From the NCBI RefSeq assembly GCF_028473645.1, contig NZ_CP097269.1, positions 3,924,001 to 3,988,000 on the forward strand: a DNA stretch of 64,000 nt, written 5' to 3'. Shown here piece by piece: positions 16,911-24,863 of the stretch (positions are counted from its first letter, which is position 1; every line of letters begins with the position of its first letter). This stretch comes from Acidovorax sp. GBBC 1281 (GTDB lineage Bacteria > Pseudomonadota > Gammaproteobacteria > Burkholderiales > Burkholderiaceae_C). The notes under the pieces are model-generated. The model made no database searches. It saw nothing but the letters and a program-made list of their open reading frames with translations, and was not told where the DNA came from. A program made the position numbers and the translations under genes.

Positions 16911-19900
16911 ATGGGGCACCCATGAGTGACGCCAACGCGTGGATCGCCGTCGATCACGTTTTCGATACGGATCGCAGGCTCGCACCCTACACCCTCGTCT
17001 TGAAGGGCGACCGCTCGCTGTATCAGGCCATCGCCGTGGACGATTGGGTGCTCGTGCTGAACCCGGCCGGGGAGATCGCCCGCGCTGGGCGCGTACTGCG
17101 GCTTCGCTCCGGCCTCGAAACCACCACGATCTTCTTCGACCGAATTTCGGTCGCCGACGCTCCGGTTCCGATCTTCAGCGCTTCGCTGACCCCACCGTCG
17201 TCGGGCAACGTCGGGCGCATCCAGTGGAGTGAGTTCGTCACGGCTTTGTCCACGGCGCTGCATCAGACCGTGGACGGTGTGCCGTCGATCAAGGATCAGA
17301 GCTACATCCGCGAACTCCTGCAACTGGCCGTGGTGGACGATCTGCTCGGCCCGGCGGGCGGCCCGCGCGAGCACATCGTGGACATGAGCGTGCGCGACCG
17401 CTATCTGGTCGGTAAGCTGGCACCGCGTGAAGCGGCAGAGCGTGGACAAGAATTTCCAGTTGACCCGAACGAAGTCGAGGACGATCCCAAGGACTTGGTC
17501 GTCAAAGTGCAGCAGGAAAAATCTGGTGCTCCCATTCCCAAAGGTTCCCCGGACAGCGAACCGCCTGACGAAATCGACGCCGCCAGCAATCAATCGCTGG
17601 TTCCAAGCAGCTTCGGCATGACCTTCTGCGTCGATGGCGACGCTGAACGCATCGAGGTCGAGGCGCGGTGGGGCAGCTACGAGCGCGTGCCCAACGGGGA
17701 GCACGAACTGACCCGGCCCAACGGGCAGAAGGCCAAGGTCTGGCAGCGCATTCCCTGCGGCGGGACGCTGGTGCTGCCGCTCACCGAAGGTGGGATTCCG
17801 CATCAGGCACCGGACACCGATCGTCCGGCGGTGCGGATTCAAGGCTCCATCCGCGCCAAGAGCGCCAACGGCGACCGCTTGGTGACGCTGTTCCTGATCA
17901 ACGCGCAGGAAGAACCCGACACCAACCGCGATACGGCGTGGCTGTTCCAGCCGGAACTCATCGTGCGAGCGGAAGCGGAGGTGTCCAAGCGCGCCATCTT
18001 CCGCCGTCGCCCCGTACTGGATACCGATGGCAACGACCCAGAGCGCGAATCGCTGGAGATGATCTACCGCAACCGCGTGGAGTTCGCTGTCGGGCACGGC
18101 GTCGCCGTCCATGCCGAGACGGCGGACGACCTGACGCTGGCGACTGAGGTACGCACTATCGTGCTGCCGCAGTACGAAGTGCAGGTCACGGAGACACCAG
18201 GCCTCGACCCCGCCGACCGTCCAGCGATGAAGGATATGCTGGCGAGTGGCCTGCTCGACATGCAACGGCTCGCCGCTTTGGGCGTCACCGAGTTGGTCGA
18301 TGCCCTGAGCGTGCTGACGAGGGACTACGCCGCGTGGATCACCGAGCAGCGCGGGCGCATAGGTGCGGACGTGGTCGGGTATGACACGCAGGCCGCGCAG
18401 GCGCTGGATCGGTGCCAGGCAATCCAGATGCGCTTGCAACAGGGCATCGACACGCTGAAGAACGACGGCAACGCACTGGCCGCGTTCCGCTTCGCCAACA
18501 AAGCGATGGCGATCCAGCGTGTGCGCAGTCAGTACGCGCTGGAAGTGCGGCGCGGGCGTGACGTGACAGTCGATCAGTTCGACCAGCCGAAGAACCGGAG
18601 CTGGCGCCCGTTCCAGTTGGCGTTCCTGCTGCTATCGATCCCGTCGCTGGCCGATCCCACGCACCCGGATCGCGTGCAACCGATGGAAGCCCACGCAGAC
18701 CTGCTGTGGTTCCCCACCGGCGGCGGCAAAACGGAAGCGTATCTGGGCGTGGCGGCGTTCACGATGGCGATTCGCCGTTTGCAAGGCAAGCTCGGCGGCT
18801 ACGACGCCTCGCGCGGACTGGCCGTGATCATGCGCTACACGCTGCGCCTGCTGACCTTGCAGCAATTCCAGCGCGCCACCGCGCTGATTTGCGCGATGGA
18901 GGTGCTGCGGCGCGAGGCGCTCGCCAGCGGCGATTCCGCTTTGGGCCATGAGCCGTTCACCATCGGCCTGTGGGTCGGCAACAAGGTGACGCCGGGCACG
19001 ACCGAGGACAGCCACCGCGCCATCGAGGACATCCGAAACCCCGGTAGACACCACGCCGGAGCGGCATCGCCCGTGCAACTGACCAGTTGCCCCTGGTGCG
19101 GCTCCGACATCGCGCCGGGGCGTGAGGTGGATGTCGATAAGCAGCACGGGCGGACGCTCGTCTATTGCGGCGACAAGAAGGGCCGCTGCGAGTTCTCGCG
19201 CGGCAAGTCCAGCAAGTCGCCGCACCCCGGCATCCCCGTGCTGACTGTGGACGAGGAGATCTACCACCGACCGCCGACGATGATGATCGCCACCGTGGAC
19301 AAGTTCGCCATGATGGCTTGGCGTGGGCAGGTGCGCACGCTGTTCGGTCGTGTGCATCAGGAATGTGAACGCCACGGTCTGTTGTGGCCCGACTGCGATT
19401 GCACAGGGAATCACACTGCCGGGAAAGGTCTGCCTGCGGTCAAGGTCAAGAACGTCGCGCCGATCCGTCCGCCCGATCTGATCATCCAGGACGAGTTCCA
19501 CCTCATCAGTGGTCCGTTGGGCACGATGGTCGGCTTGTACGAATCTGCCGTCGATGAACTTTCCGGTTGGACGCTCGGAGACAAGACGGTAAAGCCCAAG
19601 ATCGTCGCGTCCACGGCAACGGTGCGCAAAGCCCAGGAGCAGGTGAACAACGTGTTCATGCGGCGCGTGTCGGTGTTCCCGCCGCACGGCTTGGACGTGG
19701 AGGACAACTACTTCTCGGTGCAGCGCCCCATCGAGGAACGCCCCGGACGGCGCTATCTCGGCGTGTGCTCGCCCGGCAGCTCGCGGCCCGCGATGCTGAT
19801 CCGCGTCTATACCGCTTTCCTCACCGCCGCCCAAGCCGTGTTCGACCGCTTCGGCGAACCCGCAGACCCGTACATGACGATGGTCGGCTACTTCAACTCG

Positions 19901-20872
19901 CTGCGCGAGTTGGGCGGGATGCGGCGCTTGGCCGAGGACGACGTGCAGACACGTTCCTACCGCGTGCAGATGAGCATGGTCGAGCGACCCGCGCTCGCGC
20001 AGCGCAGCGTCAACAACATCCGTGAGCTGACCTCGCGCGTTTCCAGTCAGGACATCCCGAAGTATCTCGACCATCTGGAGGTCAAGTTCAAGGCTGCACT
20101 CAATGCGGCCACCGGTAAGTTCGTGACGAAGTGGAACGAGGGGGACACCCGCGCCATCGACGTGGTGTTGGCGACCAATATGCTGTCGGTCGGCGTGGAC
20201 GTGAACCGGCTGGGGTTGATGGCGGTGAACGGCCAGCCCAAGGGCACGGCGGAATACATCCAGGCTACCAGCCGCGTCGGTCGTTCCTTCCCTGGATTGG
20301 TCTGCACTGTGCTCACGTGGGCGCGTCCACGCGACCTCTCGCACTACGAGACCTTCGAGCATTACCACGCGACCTTCTACAAGCATGTAGAAGCGCAGTC
20401 GGTGACGCCTTTCTCGCCGCGCGCGATGGACCGCGGCCTGACCGGTGCACTGCTTTCCCTGATGCGTCTGGAGAACGACGCCTTCAGCCCGAACGTGGGC
20501 GCGGGCGAGCTGGCGAAGTCCGACAAGCCCGAGATCACCGAAGTCATCGACGTGCTGGTACGGCGCGCGTGGAACGTCAGCGAGACGCCCACCATCAAGA
20601 ATCTGGCCGAGCGTGAGCTGAAGGAACGTGCTGACGAGTGGGCCAAGGCCGTAAGCGTTCCCGGCCGCACGTTGGCTTACGAAAAACGAGGTGCGCAGGC
20701 CGCAACGATGGTCGGATTGATCAAGTCGCCAGGCATCCATGCGTGGGACAACTGGACCGTGCCGATGTCGATGCGCGAAGTGGAACCGGGCGTGCGTCTG
20801 ATCATGAACACGGGACACATGCCGGATGAGCACGGGTGGAAGCCGCGTCCAGTGCAACAGGATGAAGACTGA
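16907..20872 (+). CDS. drmA: DISARM helicase DrmA
   Basis: This 1,321-residue superfamily 2 helicase has Walker A FPTGGGKTEAYLG (about 602-614), a DEFH box in IIQDEFHLISGPLG (about 862), and a C-terminal helicase half with TNMLSVGVDVNRLG and YIQATSRVGR. A Cys-rich insert (CPWCGSD, then YCGDKKGRC) between the two halves may bind zinc. DrmA together with DrmB forms the DNA-loading core of DISARM and is present in both classes. An ATGA overlap ties it to the DUF1016 gene, and drmB starts 2 bases after its stop. An alternative start at 16922 (ATGAGTGAC) is possible; 16907 was kept because GGAG lies 5 bases upstream. Confidence 0.92.
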   Translation: MNGAPMSDANAWIAVDHVFDTDRRLAPYTLVLKGDRSLYQAIAVDDWVLVLNPAGEIARAGRVLRLRSGLETTTIFFDRISVADAPVPIFSASLTPPSSGNVGRIQWSEFVTALSTALHQTVDGVPSIKDQSYIRELLQLAVVDDLLGPAGGPREHIVDMSVRDRYLVGKLAPREAAERGQEFPVDPNEVEDDPKDLVVKVQQEKSGAPIPKGSPDSEPPDEIDAASNQSLVPSSFGMTFCVDGDAERIEVEARWGSYERVPNGEHELTRPNGQKAKVWQRIPCGGTLVLPLTEGGIPHQAPDTDRPAVRIQGSIRAKSANGDRLVTLFLINAQEEPDTNRDTAWLFQPELIVRAEAEVSKRAIFRRRPVLDTDGNDPERESLEMIYRNRVEFAVGHGVAVHAETADDLTLATEVRTIVLPQYEVQVTETPGLDPADRPAMKDMLASGLLDMQRLAALGVTELVDALSVLTRDYAAWITEQRGRIGADVVGYDTQAAQALDRCQAIQMRLQQGIDTLKNDGNALAAFRFANKAMAIQRVRSQYALEVRRGRDVTVDQFDQPKNRSWRPFQLAFLLLSIPSLADPTHPDRVQPMEAHADLLWFPTGGGKTEAYLGVAAFTMAIRRLQGKLGGYDASRGLAVIMRYTLRLLTLQQFQRATALICAMEVLRREALASGDSALGHEPFTIGLWVGNKVTPGTTEDSHRAIEDIRNPGRHHAGAASPVQLTSCPWCGSDIAPGREVDVDKQHGRTLVYCGDKKGRCEFSRGKSSKSPHPGIPVLTVDEEIYHRPPTMMIATVDKFAMMAWRGQVRTLFGRVHQECERHGLLWPDCDCTGNHTAGKGLPAVKVKNVAPIRPPDLIIQDEFHLISGPLGTMVGLYESAVDELSGWTLGDKTVKPKIVASTATVRKAQEQVNNVFMRRVSVFPPHGLDVEDNYFSVQRPIEERPGRRYLGVCSPGSSRPAMLIRVYTAFLTAAQAVFDRFGEPADPYMTMVGYFNSLRELGGMRRLAEDDVQTRSYRVQMSMVERPALAQRSVNNIRELTSRVSSQDIPKYLDHLEVKFKAALNAATGKFVTKWNEGDTRAIDVVLATNMLSVGVDVNRLGLMAVNGQPKGTAEYIQATSRVGRSFPGLVCTVLTWARPRDLSHYETFEHYHATFYKHVEAQSVTPFSPRAMDRGLTGALLSLMRLENDAFSPNVGAGELAKSDKPEITEVIDVLVRRAWNVSETPTIKNLAERELKERADEWAKAVSVPGRTLAYEKRGAQAATMVGLIKSPGIHAWDNWTVPMSMREVEPGVRLIMNTGHMPDEHGWKPRPVQQDED

Positions 20873-20874
20873 CC

Positions 20875-22731
20875 ATGATTACCAATAGAACACCCGTCGG
20901 GGAAGTCCGCCCGAGTCAACTGCTCTGGACATATGGCCCCGGTGCGCTCATCGACCTGCCCAGTCTTTCGGTGGTGACGTTGGGTATCGACCAGTGGGAG
21001 AAGGATCGCTGCCAGCCCATCAGTGAGCCACGCCTTCTCGCTGCCGTCCAAAAGGTTCTCGGGCCGCAAGTAGAGAGCCTGCGCATGCCGCCGTTCCAGA
21101 AGAGCGAACTCGTCGACCCGTGGTCGGCGGAGGCGAACATCGGCGTCCCCGTGCGCCCGTTTCCGCGCTGGATGCGCTGCGTAAAGTGCGGTCTCTTATC
21201 GCCCTTCGACGCGGGACTGTTCGAGATCAAGGAAAGCCGCTTCCGCCCGGAACGCACCCGCTTCGTCCACAAGGGCTGCCGTGGTTCCAAGGGAGACCAA
21301 CCCGCGAAGGATGCAGATGCCGTTCCCGCGCGTTTTCTCTTGGCCTGCCGCGATGGTCACCTCGACGACTTCCCGTGGCACTACTTCGTGCACGGCGGCA
21401 ACACCTCGTGCAAGGGTTCGCTGCGCTTCTTCGAGAGTGGCGCTTCGTTGCAAACCGAGAACTTGTGGGTGAAGTGCGATTCCTGTGGGGCTTCGCGCAG
21501 CATGGCCCACGCCTTTGGCAAGGCCGGGAAGGAAAACCTGCCGAGTTGCCGGGGCAGGCATCCGCACCTCGACCACTTCGACGAAGAGTGCGACGAGGAA
21601 GCGCGAGCCGTTCTGCTGGGTTCGACGAACAGTTGGTTCCCGATCACGCTGTCGGCGCTTGCCATCCCGCAGGCCAAAGACCCACTTGGCCAACTAATTC
21701 AGGATGGGTGGGCGGTCTTTCAGGGAATCACGGCAGAGACGATGGTGCCGATCGTGGTGCAGACCCTGAAAGTTACGGGCGGACTTCCCGGCATCGATAA
21801 ACATTCGGCATCGGACATCTGGGCGGCCATCGAGGCCCATCGCAACGGCGGTGCTCAGGAGACGGTCGGCGAAGCCGACATCAAGGGGCCGGAGTGGGAA
21901 GTGCTGACGGTGGCCAACCCGCCTGCCGACTACCCGCACTTCATGAGCAAAAAGGTAGGCACACCCGCGGGCTTCGAGAACCGGATCGCCAGAGTGCTTC
22001 TGCTGGAGCGGCTGCGCGAGGTCAATGCCCTATTGGGCTTCACCCGTGTGGAAGCGCCCGAGGAATCAAGTGACCAGAACGAGCGCCCGCAGATGGCAGG
22101 CCTCGCGCGCCGCAAGCCGGATTGGGTGCCCGCCAATCAGGTTCACGGCGAAGGCATCTTCATCCAGTTCGACGAAGCGGCGCTGCGGACGTGGGAGGTG
22201 CAGGTTGGCGTCCATCGCGTGGACGCGATGCTCAGGGCAGGTCATGGTGGGTGGCGCAATTCACGCCACCTCGACCCGAACGAGGGTTACCCCGGCATCC
22301 GCTACGCCATGCTCCACACGCTCTCGCACCTGCTCATCCGCGAACTGGCGCTGGAGTGCGGTTACAACGCGGCGAGCATCAGAGAACGCATCTATGCCGA
22401 CGTGTCGAGCGCCAATCCGCAGGCGGGCATCCTCATCTACACGGCGGCCGCTGATTCCGATGGGACGCTGGGCGGACTCGTCGATCTCGGCAAGCCCGAG
22501 AACCTCGGTCGGCTGCTCCGGCAGGCGCTGAACCGGTCGAAGATCTGTTCGTCCGATCCGCTGTGTTCGGAGCACGATCCGGGCAAAGACCGTTCGTTGC
22601 ACGCGGCAGCCTGCCATGCGTGCAGTCTGGTCGCCGAAACCTCGTGCGAACGAGGCAACCGATACCTCGACAGATCGTTGCTGGTGCAGACCCTCGACCG
22701 AGGCGATGCCGCGTTCTTCGCGGGGCTATGA
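20875..22731 (+). CDS. drmB: DISARM protein DrmB (DUF1998)
   Basis: This 618-residue protein has several Cys pairs (CVKCGL, CDSCGAS) and a Cys-rich C-terminus (CSSDPLCSEH, then ACHACSLVAETSCERGN) typical of DUF1998, which in helicase partners is thought to bind zinc. The N-terminus PSQLLWTYGPGALIDLP is the usual start of DrmB. DrmB is the obligatory partner of DrmA; together they bind DNA and sense its methylation and ends. The gene starts 2 bases after drmA and ends 1 base before drmC, so translation is coupled across all three. The length and all recognisable Cys motifs look intact. Confidence 0.92.
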   Translation: MITNRTPVGEVRPSQLLWTYGPGALIDLPSLSVVTLGIDQWEKDRCQPISEPRLLAAVQKVLGPQVESLRMPPFQKSELVDPWSAEANIGVPVRPFPRWMRCVKCGLLSPFDAGLFEIKESRFRPERTRFVHKGCRGSKGDQPAKDADAVPARFLLACRDGHLDDFPWHYFVHGGNTSCKGSLRFFESGASLQTENLWVKCDSCGASRSMAHAFGKAGKENLPSCRGRHPHLDHFDEECDEEARAVLLGSTNSWFPITLSALAIPQAKDPLGQLIQDGWAVFQGITAETMVPIVVQTLKVTGGLPGIDKHSASDIWAAIEAHRNGGAQETVGEADIKGPEWEVLTVANPPADYPHFMSKKVGTPAGFENRIARVLLLERLREVNALLGFTRVEAPEESSDQNERPQMAGLARRKPDWVPANQVHGEGIFIQFDEAALRTWEVQVGVHRVDAMLRAGHGGWRNSRHLDPNEGYPGIRYAMLHTLSHLLIRELALECGYNAASIRERIYADVSSANPQAGILIYTAAADSDGTLGGLVDLGKPENLGRLLRQALNRSKICSSDPLCSEHDPGKDRSLHAAACHACSLVAETSCERGNRYLDRSLLVQTLDRGDAAFFAGL

Positions 22732-22732
22732 C

Positions 22733-23494
22733 ATGGAAAGGCTGTTGGACGCCGTCACAGCCGTGGTCTCTCTCGTGTCGCCTGAGAAGGTGCGGGCCCT
22801 GGCAAGCGCGATTCGGCGGCTCGGGGGCGCGAAGGCGAACGTCGCGCTGTCGGATGTCGTCGGCACGGCTGCGGCCAAAGCCGTCGTCGAGCAGCTCGTC
22901 GAAGCATGGCGGGCCACGTCGATCGATTCCGGCGAACTGGCCTCGATGCTGCTCGCCGCCAGCCATGCATTCGAGAACGTGTCGAAGCACCAGTCCACCG
23001 AACTCGTGTGGACGGGACCGACGACGCCTTTCGTCTCCGCACGTCGCACCGAGCAGGCGCTTTTGCAAGTTATCGGCGCGGCCAAGCAGACCTTGTTTGT
23101 CACCAGCTTCGTGGCTTACGACGTCTCGACCATCGTGAAGGCGTTGAACGACGCGAGCACACGCGGTGTGCGCATCTTGATGCTGCTCGAATCTTCGCAA
23201 AATCATGGCGGCAGCATTTCATTCGACGTGATAAGCACGATGCGCGCACTGGTTCCCTCGGCGGAGCTTCACGCATGGCGTGACCGGGCGGCTCCATTCG
23301 CCAGCGGACGGGTTCATGCCAAGGTCGCGGCGGCCGACGGAGACATGTGCTTCATCACCAGCGCCAACCTGACCGGCCATGCAATGGACCAAAACATGGA
23401 AGCGGGTGTGCTTCTCACTGGCGGGCCACTTCCAAAGCTCTTGCTCGCCCATCTGCAGGCCTTGGTGGACACGAAGACCGTTGCACGTGTTTAG
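22733..23494 (+). CDS. drmC: DISARM phospholipase-D-family protein DrmC
   Basis: This 253-residue PLD-superfamily protein has a single HKD-type motif VHAKVAAADGD (about residues 193-203) followed by ITSANLTGHAMDQN, the standard downstream Ser/Asn elements. One motif per chain implies a dimeric active site. PLD-family members in restriction systems are usually nucleases. DrmC is part of both DISARM classes but was reported as dispensable for protection. The ATG at 22733 lies one base after the drmB stop; a longer upstream frame (from 22616) would overlap drmB heavily and is not used. The reading frame stays open for 80 more codons beyond its TAG (see the entry at 23495). Confidence 0.9.
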   Translation: MERLLDAVTAVVSLVSPEKVRALASAIRRLGGAKANVALSDVVGTAAAKAVVEQLVEAWRATSIDSGELASMLLAASHAFENVSKHQSTELVWTGPTTPFVSARRTEQALLQVIGAAKQTLFVTSFVAYDVSTIVKALNDASTRGVRILMLLESSQNHGGSISFDVISTMRALVPSAELHAWRDRAAPFASGRVHAKVAAADGDMCFITSANLTGHAMDQNMEAGVLLTGGPLPKLLLAHLQALVDTKTVARV

Positions 23495-23737
23495 AGCTGG
23501 CTCCGGTCGTTGGAACACGCCGGAGCCTCTCCTCGGCCGCTGTTGGAATGGGAGCGTCAGCACGAGCATGCTACGGCCCTGCGCGAAGGCCCAAAGTGGC
23601 CGGCGCGTCAACGATGCCCGAAGCAGGTGGAGCTGCCAACCCCAGCGGGTGTATGCGAGATATGCAACATCTCAAGCGTGCGGAGGGTGGTTCAAAGCTC
23701 CAAGTTTTCAAAGCCCAGACGATGTAAAATCATCTAA
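23495..23737 (+). other. Open in-frame continuation after the drmC stop codon; no recognised gene in 23495-23840
   Basis: The 346 bases between drmC and the tRNA fragment contain no gene I recognise. Directly after the drmC TAG the same frame continues for 80 sense codons to a TAA at 23735-23737. It reads SWLRSLEHAGASPRPLLEWE and later includes a CEIC pair, and most codons in the first half end in G or C. It could be the remnant of a longer drmC, a readthrough extension, or chance openness in GC-rich DNA. A start at 23510 (ATG) lacks a clear ribosome binding site. From about 23700 to 23840 the DNA is AT-richer and looks non-coding. Confidence 0.25.
23499..23527 (+). terminator. Hairpin directly after drmC (possible operon terminator)
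   Basis: GGCTCCGG at 23499-23506 pairs perfectly with CCGGAGCC at 23520-23527 around a 13-base loop, starting 5 bases after the drmC stop. There is no T-run, only TCTCCT, so it may act with Rho or protect the mRNA 3' end. Confidence 0.4.
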
Positions 23738-23840
23738 TACGCCCGATGGCTTCCTCGTAGAACGAAGGTGGAACTGGGCAAAAGTATTAGAAGCTGATTC
23801 CGAAAAATCCAATCAGAATCAACTACTTAGCTCCCTGAAC

Positions 23841-23893
23841 GCAGCGGACTCTTAATCCGTAGGTCGAGTGTTCGAGTCACTCAGGACCCACCA
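23841..23893 (+). tRNA. 3' fragment of tRNA-Lys (anticodon CTT): island attachment site
   Basis: Anticodon stem GCGGA/TCCGT (23844-23848, 23856-23860) encloses the loop CTCTTAA with anticodon CTT. Then come variable bases AGGTC, T-arm GAGTG-TTCGAGT-CACTC (23866-23882), the acceptor 3' strand AGGACCC, discriminator A and an encoded CCA ending at 23893. The sequence upstream (TTAGCTCCCTGAAC) only vaguely resembles a D-arm, and no GGGTCCT acceptor 5' strand is present, so the gene is not intact. Tyrosine integrases often use the 3' half of tRNA genes as attB, leaving exactly such a fragment at the far end. The functional tRNA-Lys should be regenerated left of this window. Confidence 0.85.
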
Positions 23894-23912
23894 CTTATAC
23901 AAGCCGCAAGGC

Positions 23913-23951
23913 AAAAAAAGCCGACGCTATCAAACATAGCGCCGGCTTTTT
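23913..23951 (+). terminator. Rho-independent terminator, probably of the original tRNA-Lys gene
   Basis: AAAAAGCCG and CGCTA on the left arm pair with TAGCG and CGGCTTTTT on the right, with one bulged base and a loop of about 7, ending in a T-run. It lies 20 bases after the tRNA fragment, i.e. it is likely the native tRNA terminator left in place at the island edge. Confidence 0.8.
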
Positions 23952-24121
23952 GCATTTCCGCCGCCGCTTCGTGGAAAGCACCCAGCACCTCTGCATTCCA
24001 TGCACGCCACGGCGTCCTGTCGGGCAATCCCTCCGGCAGTGGGCGCGTTCTGCCTACAGCCGCCGCCGCTGCGTGCGCCTTAGGTTCATGTCTTCCCCCT
24101 TCTTTTCTTCAGGAGACCGAC

Positions 24122-24337
24122 ATGAACCAAGCCGCAGGTGTGCAACCCGATCGCATCGACGTCAACGACGCCGCCCTCGTCACCCAATGGGCCGACAAGC
24201 TCGCAGTGAGCGAGCTGCAATTGAAAGAGGCCGTGCAAGCCGTCGGCGACAAGGCGGCCGATGTGGAGATGCACCTCAAGGGTTCACGCAGCATCACCAA
24301 CGATGACCGCGTGGAACAGCTCGGCGCTGATCGCTGA
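24122..24337 (+). CDS. DUF3606 small protein
   Basis: This 71-residue protein of the DUF3606 type contains DRIDVNDAALVTQWADKL and LQLKEAVQAVGDKAADVEMHL. The family is a short helical domain common in proteobacteria, of unknown function. It is charged, with no signal peptide or membrane segment, so cytosolic. AGGAG lies 7 bases ahead of the ATG. It is followed 19 bases later by a general-stress-type flavin-fold protein, and the two probably share a transcript. It is the first intact chromosomal gene to the right of the island edge, so it is the natural neighbour of tRNA-Lys in strains lacking the island. Confidence 0.8.
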   Translation: MNQAAGVQPDRIDVNDAALVTQWADKLAVSELQLKEAVQAVGDKAADVEMHLKGSRSITNDDRVEQLGADR

Positions 24338-24356
24338 ACCCCGCCGATCGCCCTCC

Positions 24357-24773
24357 ATGACCCAAAAGACCCTGGCCGATCTGGCCGAGAAGATGCGCGA
24401 CATCGACATCGCCATGCTGTCCACCCACACCGACGGCGGCACCATTGCCGGCCGGCCGATGAGCAACAACCGCGAGGTCGATTACGACGGCACTTCGTGC
24501 TATTTCACCTGGGAGCAATCCCGCATGGTGGCCGACATCGAACGTGCGCCCCAGGTATCGCTCGCCTTCCAGGGCGCCAAGGCCTTCCTGGTGGCCGTGC
24601 AGGGGAACGCCGAGCTGGTGCGTGACCGGACCGCCTTCGCCGAGCACTGGACGCCCGACCTGGACCACTGGTTCAAGGATGGCATCGACACACAGGGGCT
24701 GGTGATGATCCGGGTGAAAGCCTCCCGCATCCACTACTGGGATGGCGAAGACGGTGGCGACATCACCGTCTGA
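24357..24773 (+). CDS. Pyridoxamine-phosphate-oxidase-fold general stress protein
   Basis: This 138-residue protein has the split-barrel flavin-binding fold of the PPOX family, in the general stress protein 26 branch: AEKMRDIDIAMLSTHTDGG at the start, GRPMSNNREVDYDGT, then YFTWEQSRMVADIER and a final MIRVKASRIHYWDGEDG. Members bind FMN or F420 and are induced by stress, but most lack a proven reaction. The ATG at 24357 begins 19 bases after the DUF3606 gene. A longer upstream frame (from 24261) would overlap that gene and was rejected. Cytosolic; no signal peptide. Substrate unknown. Confidence 0.85.
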   Translation: MTQKTLADLAEKMRDIDIAMLSTHTDGGTIAGRPMSNNREVDYDGTSCYFTWEQSRMVADIERAPQVSLAFQGAKAFLVAVQGNAELVRDRTAFAEHWTPDLDHWFKDGIDTQGLVMIRVKASRIHYWDGEDGGDITV

Positions 24774-24863
24774 CGCCATAGCGCCACCACTTGGCGCACC
24801 CGGGCGGGTCTGCACACGCAGGGCGCCTGCAGCAGCCCATCACCGTGCAGGCCCGGGAGGGCA

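Larger units (their letters stand above)
1..23893. mobile_element. Right part of a tRNA-Lys-integrated genomic island (defence island)
   Basis: The right boundary is a 3' tRNA-Lys(CTT) fragment ending at 23893 without a matching 5' half, which is what a tRNA-targeted integrase leaves at the distal end of an element. Everything to its left in this window is defence or mobile type: a homing-endonuclease-like gene, methyltransferases, nucleases and helicases. To its right are housekeeping genes. A hand count of two 60-base lines gave 35 G+C at 12961 and 41 G+C at 60961, in keeping with a foreign origin, though two lines are only a sample. No integrase is in the window; it should lie left of position 1 next to the intact tRNA-Lys. 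The left boundary is unknown. Confidence 0.7.

Noticed and set aside
23379..23855. 158-codon plus-strand frame over the drmC end and tRNA fragment
   Set aside because: It overlaps drmC in another frame and ends within the tRNA remnant; Trp/Cys/Arg-rich composition typical of shadow frames.
23820..23893. Intact tRNA-Lys gene
   Set aside because: The acceptor 5' strand is missing and the D-arm region does not fold, so only the 3' part is a tRNA sequence.
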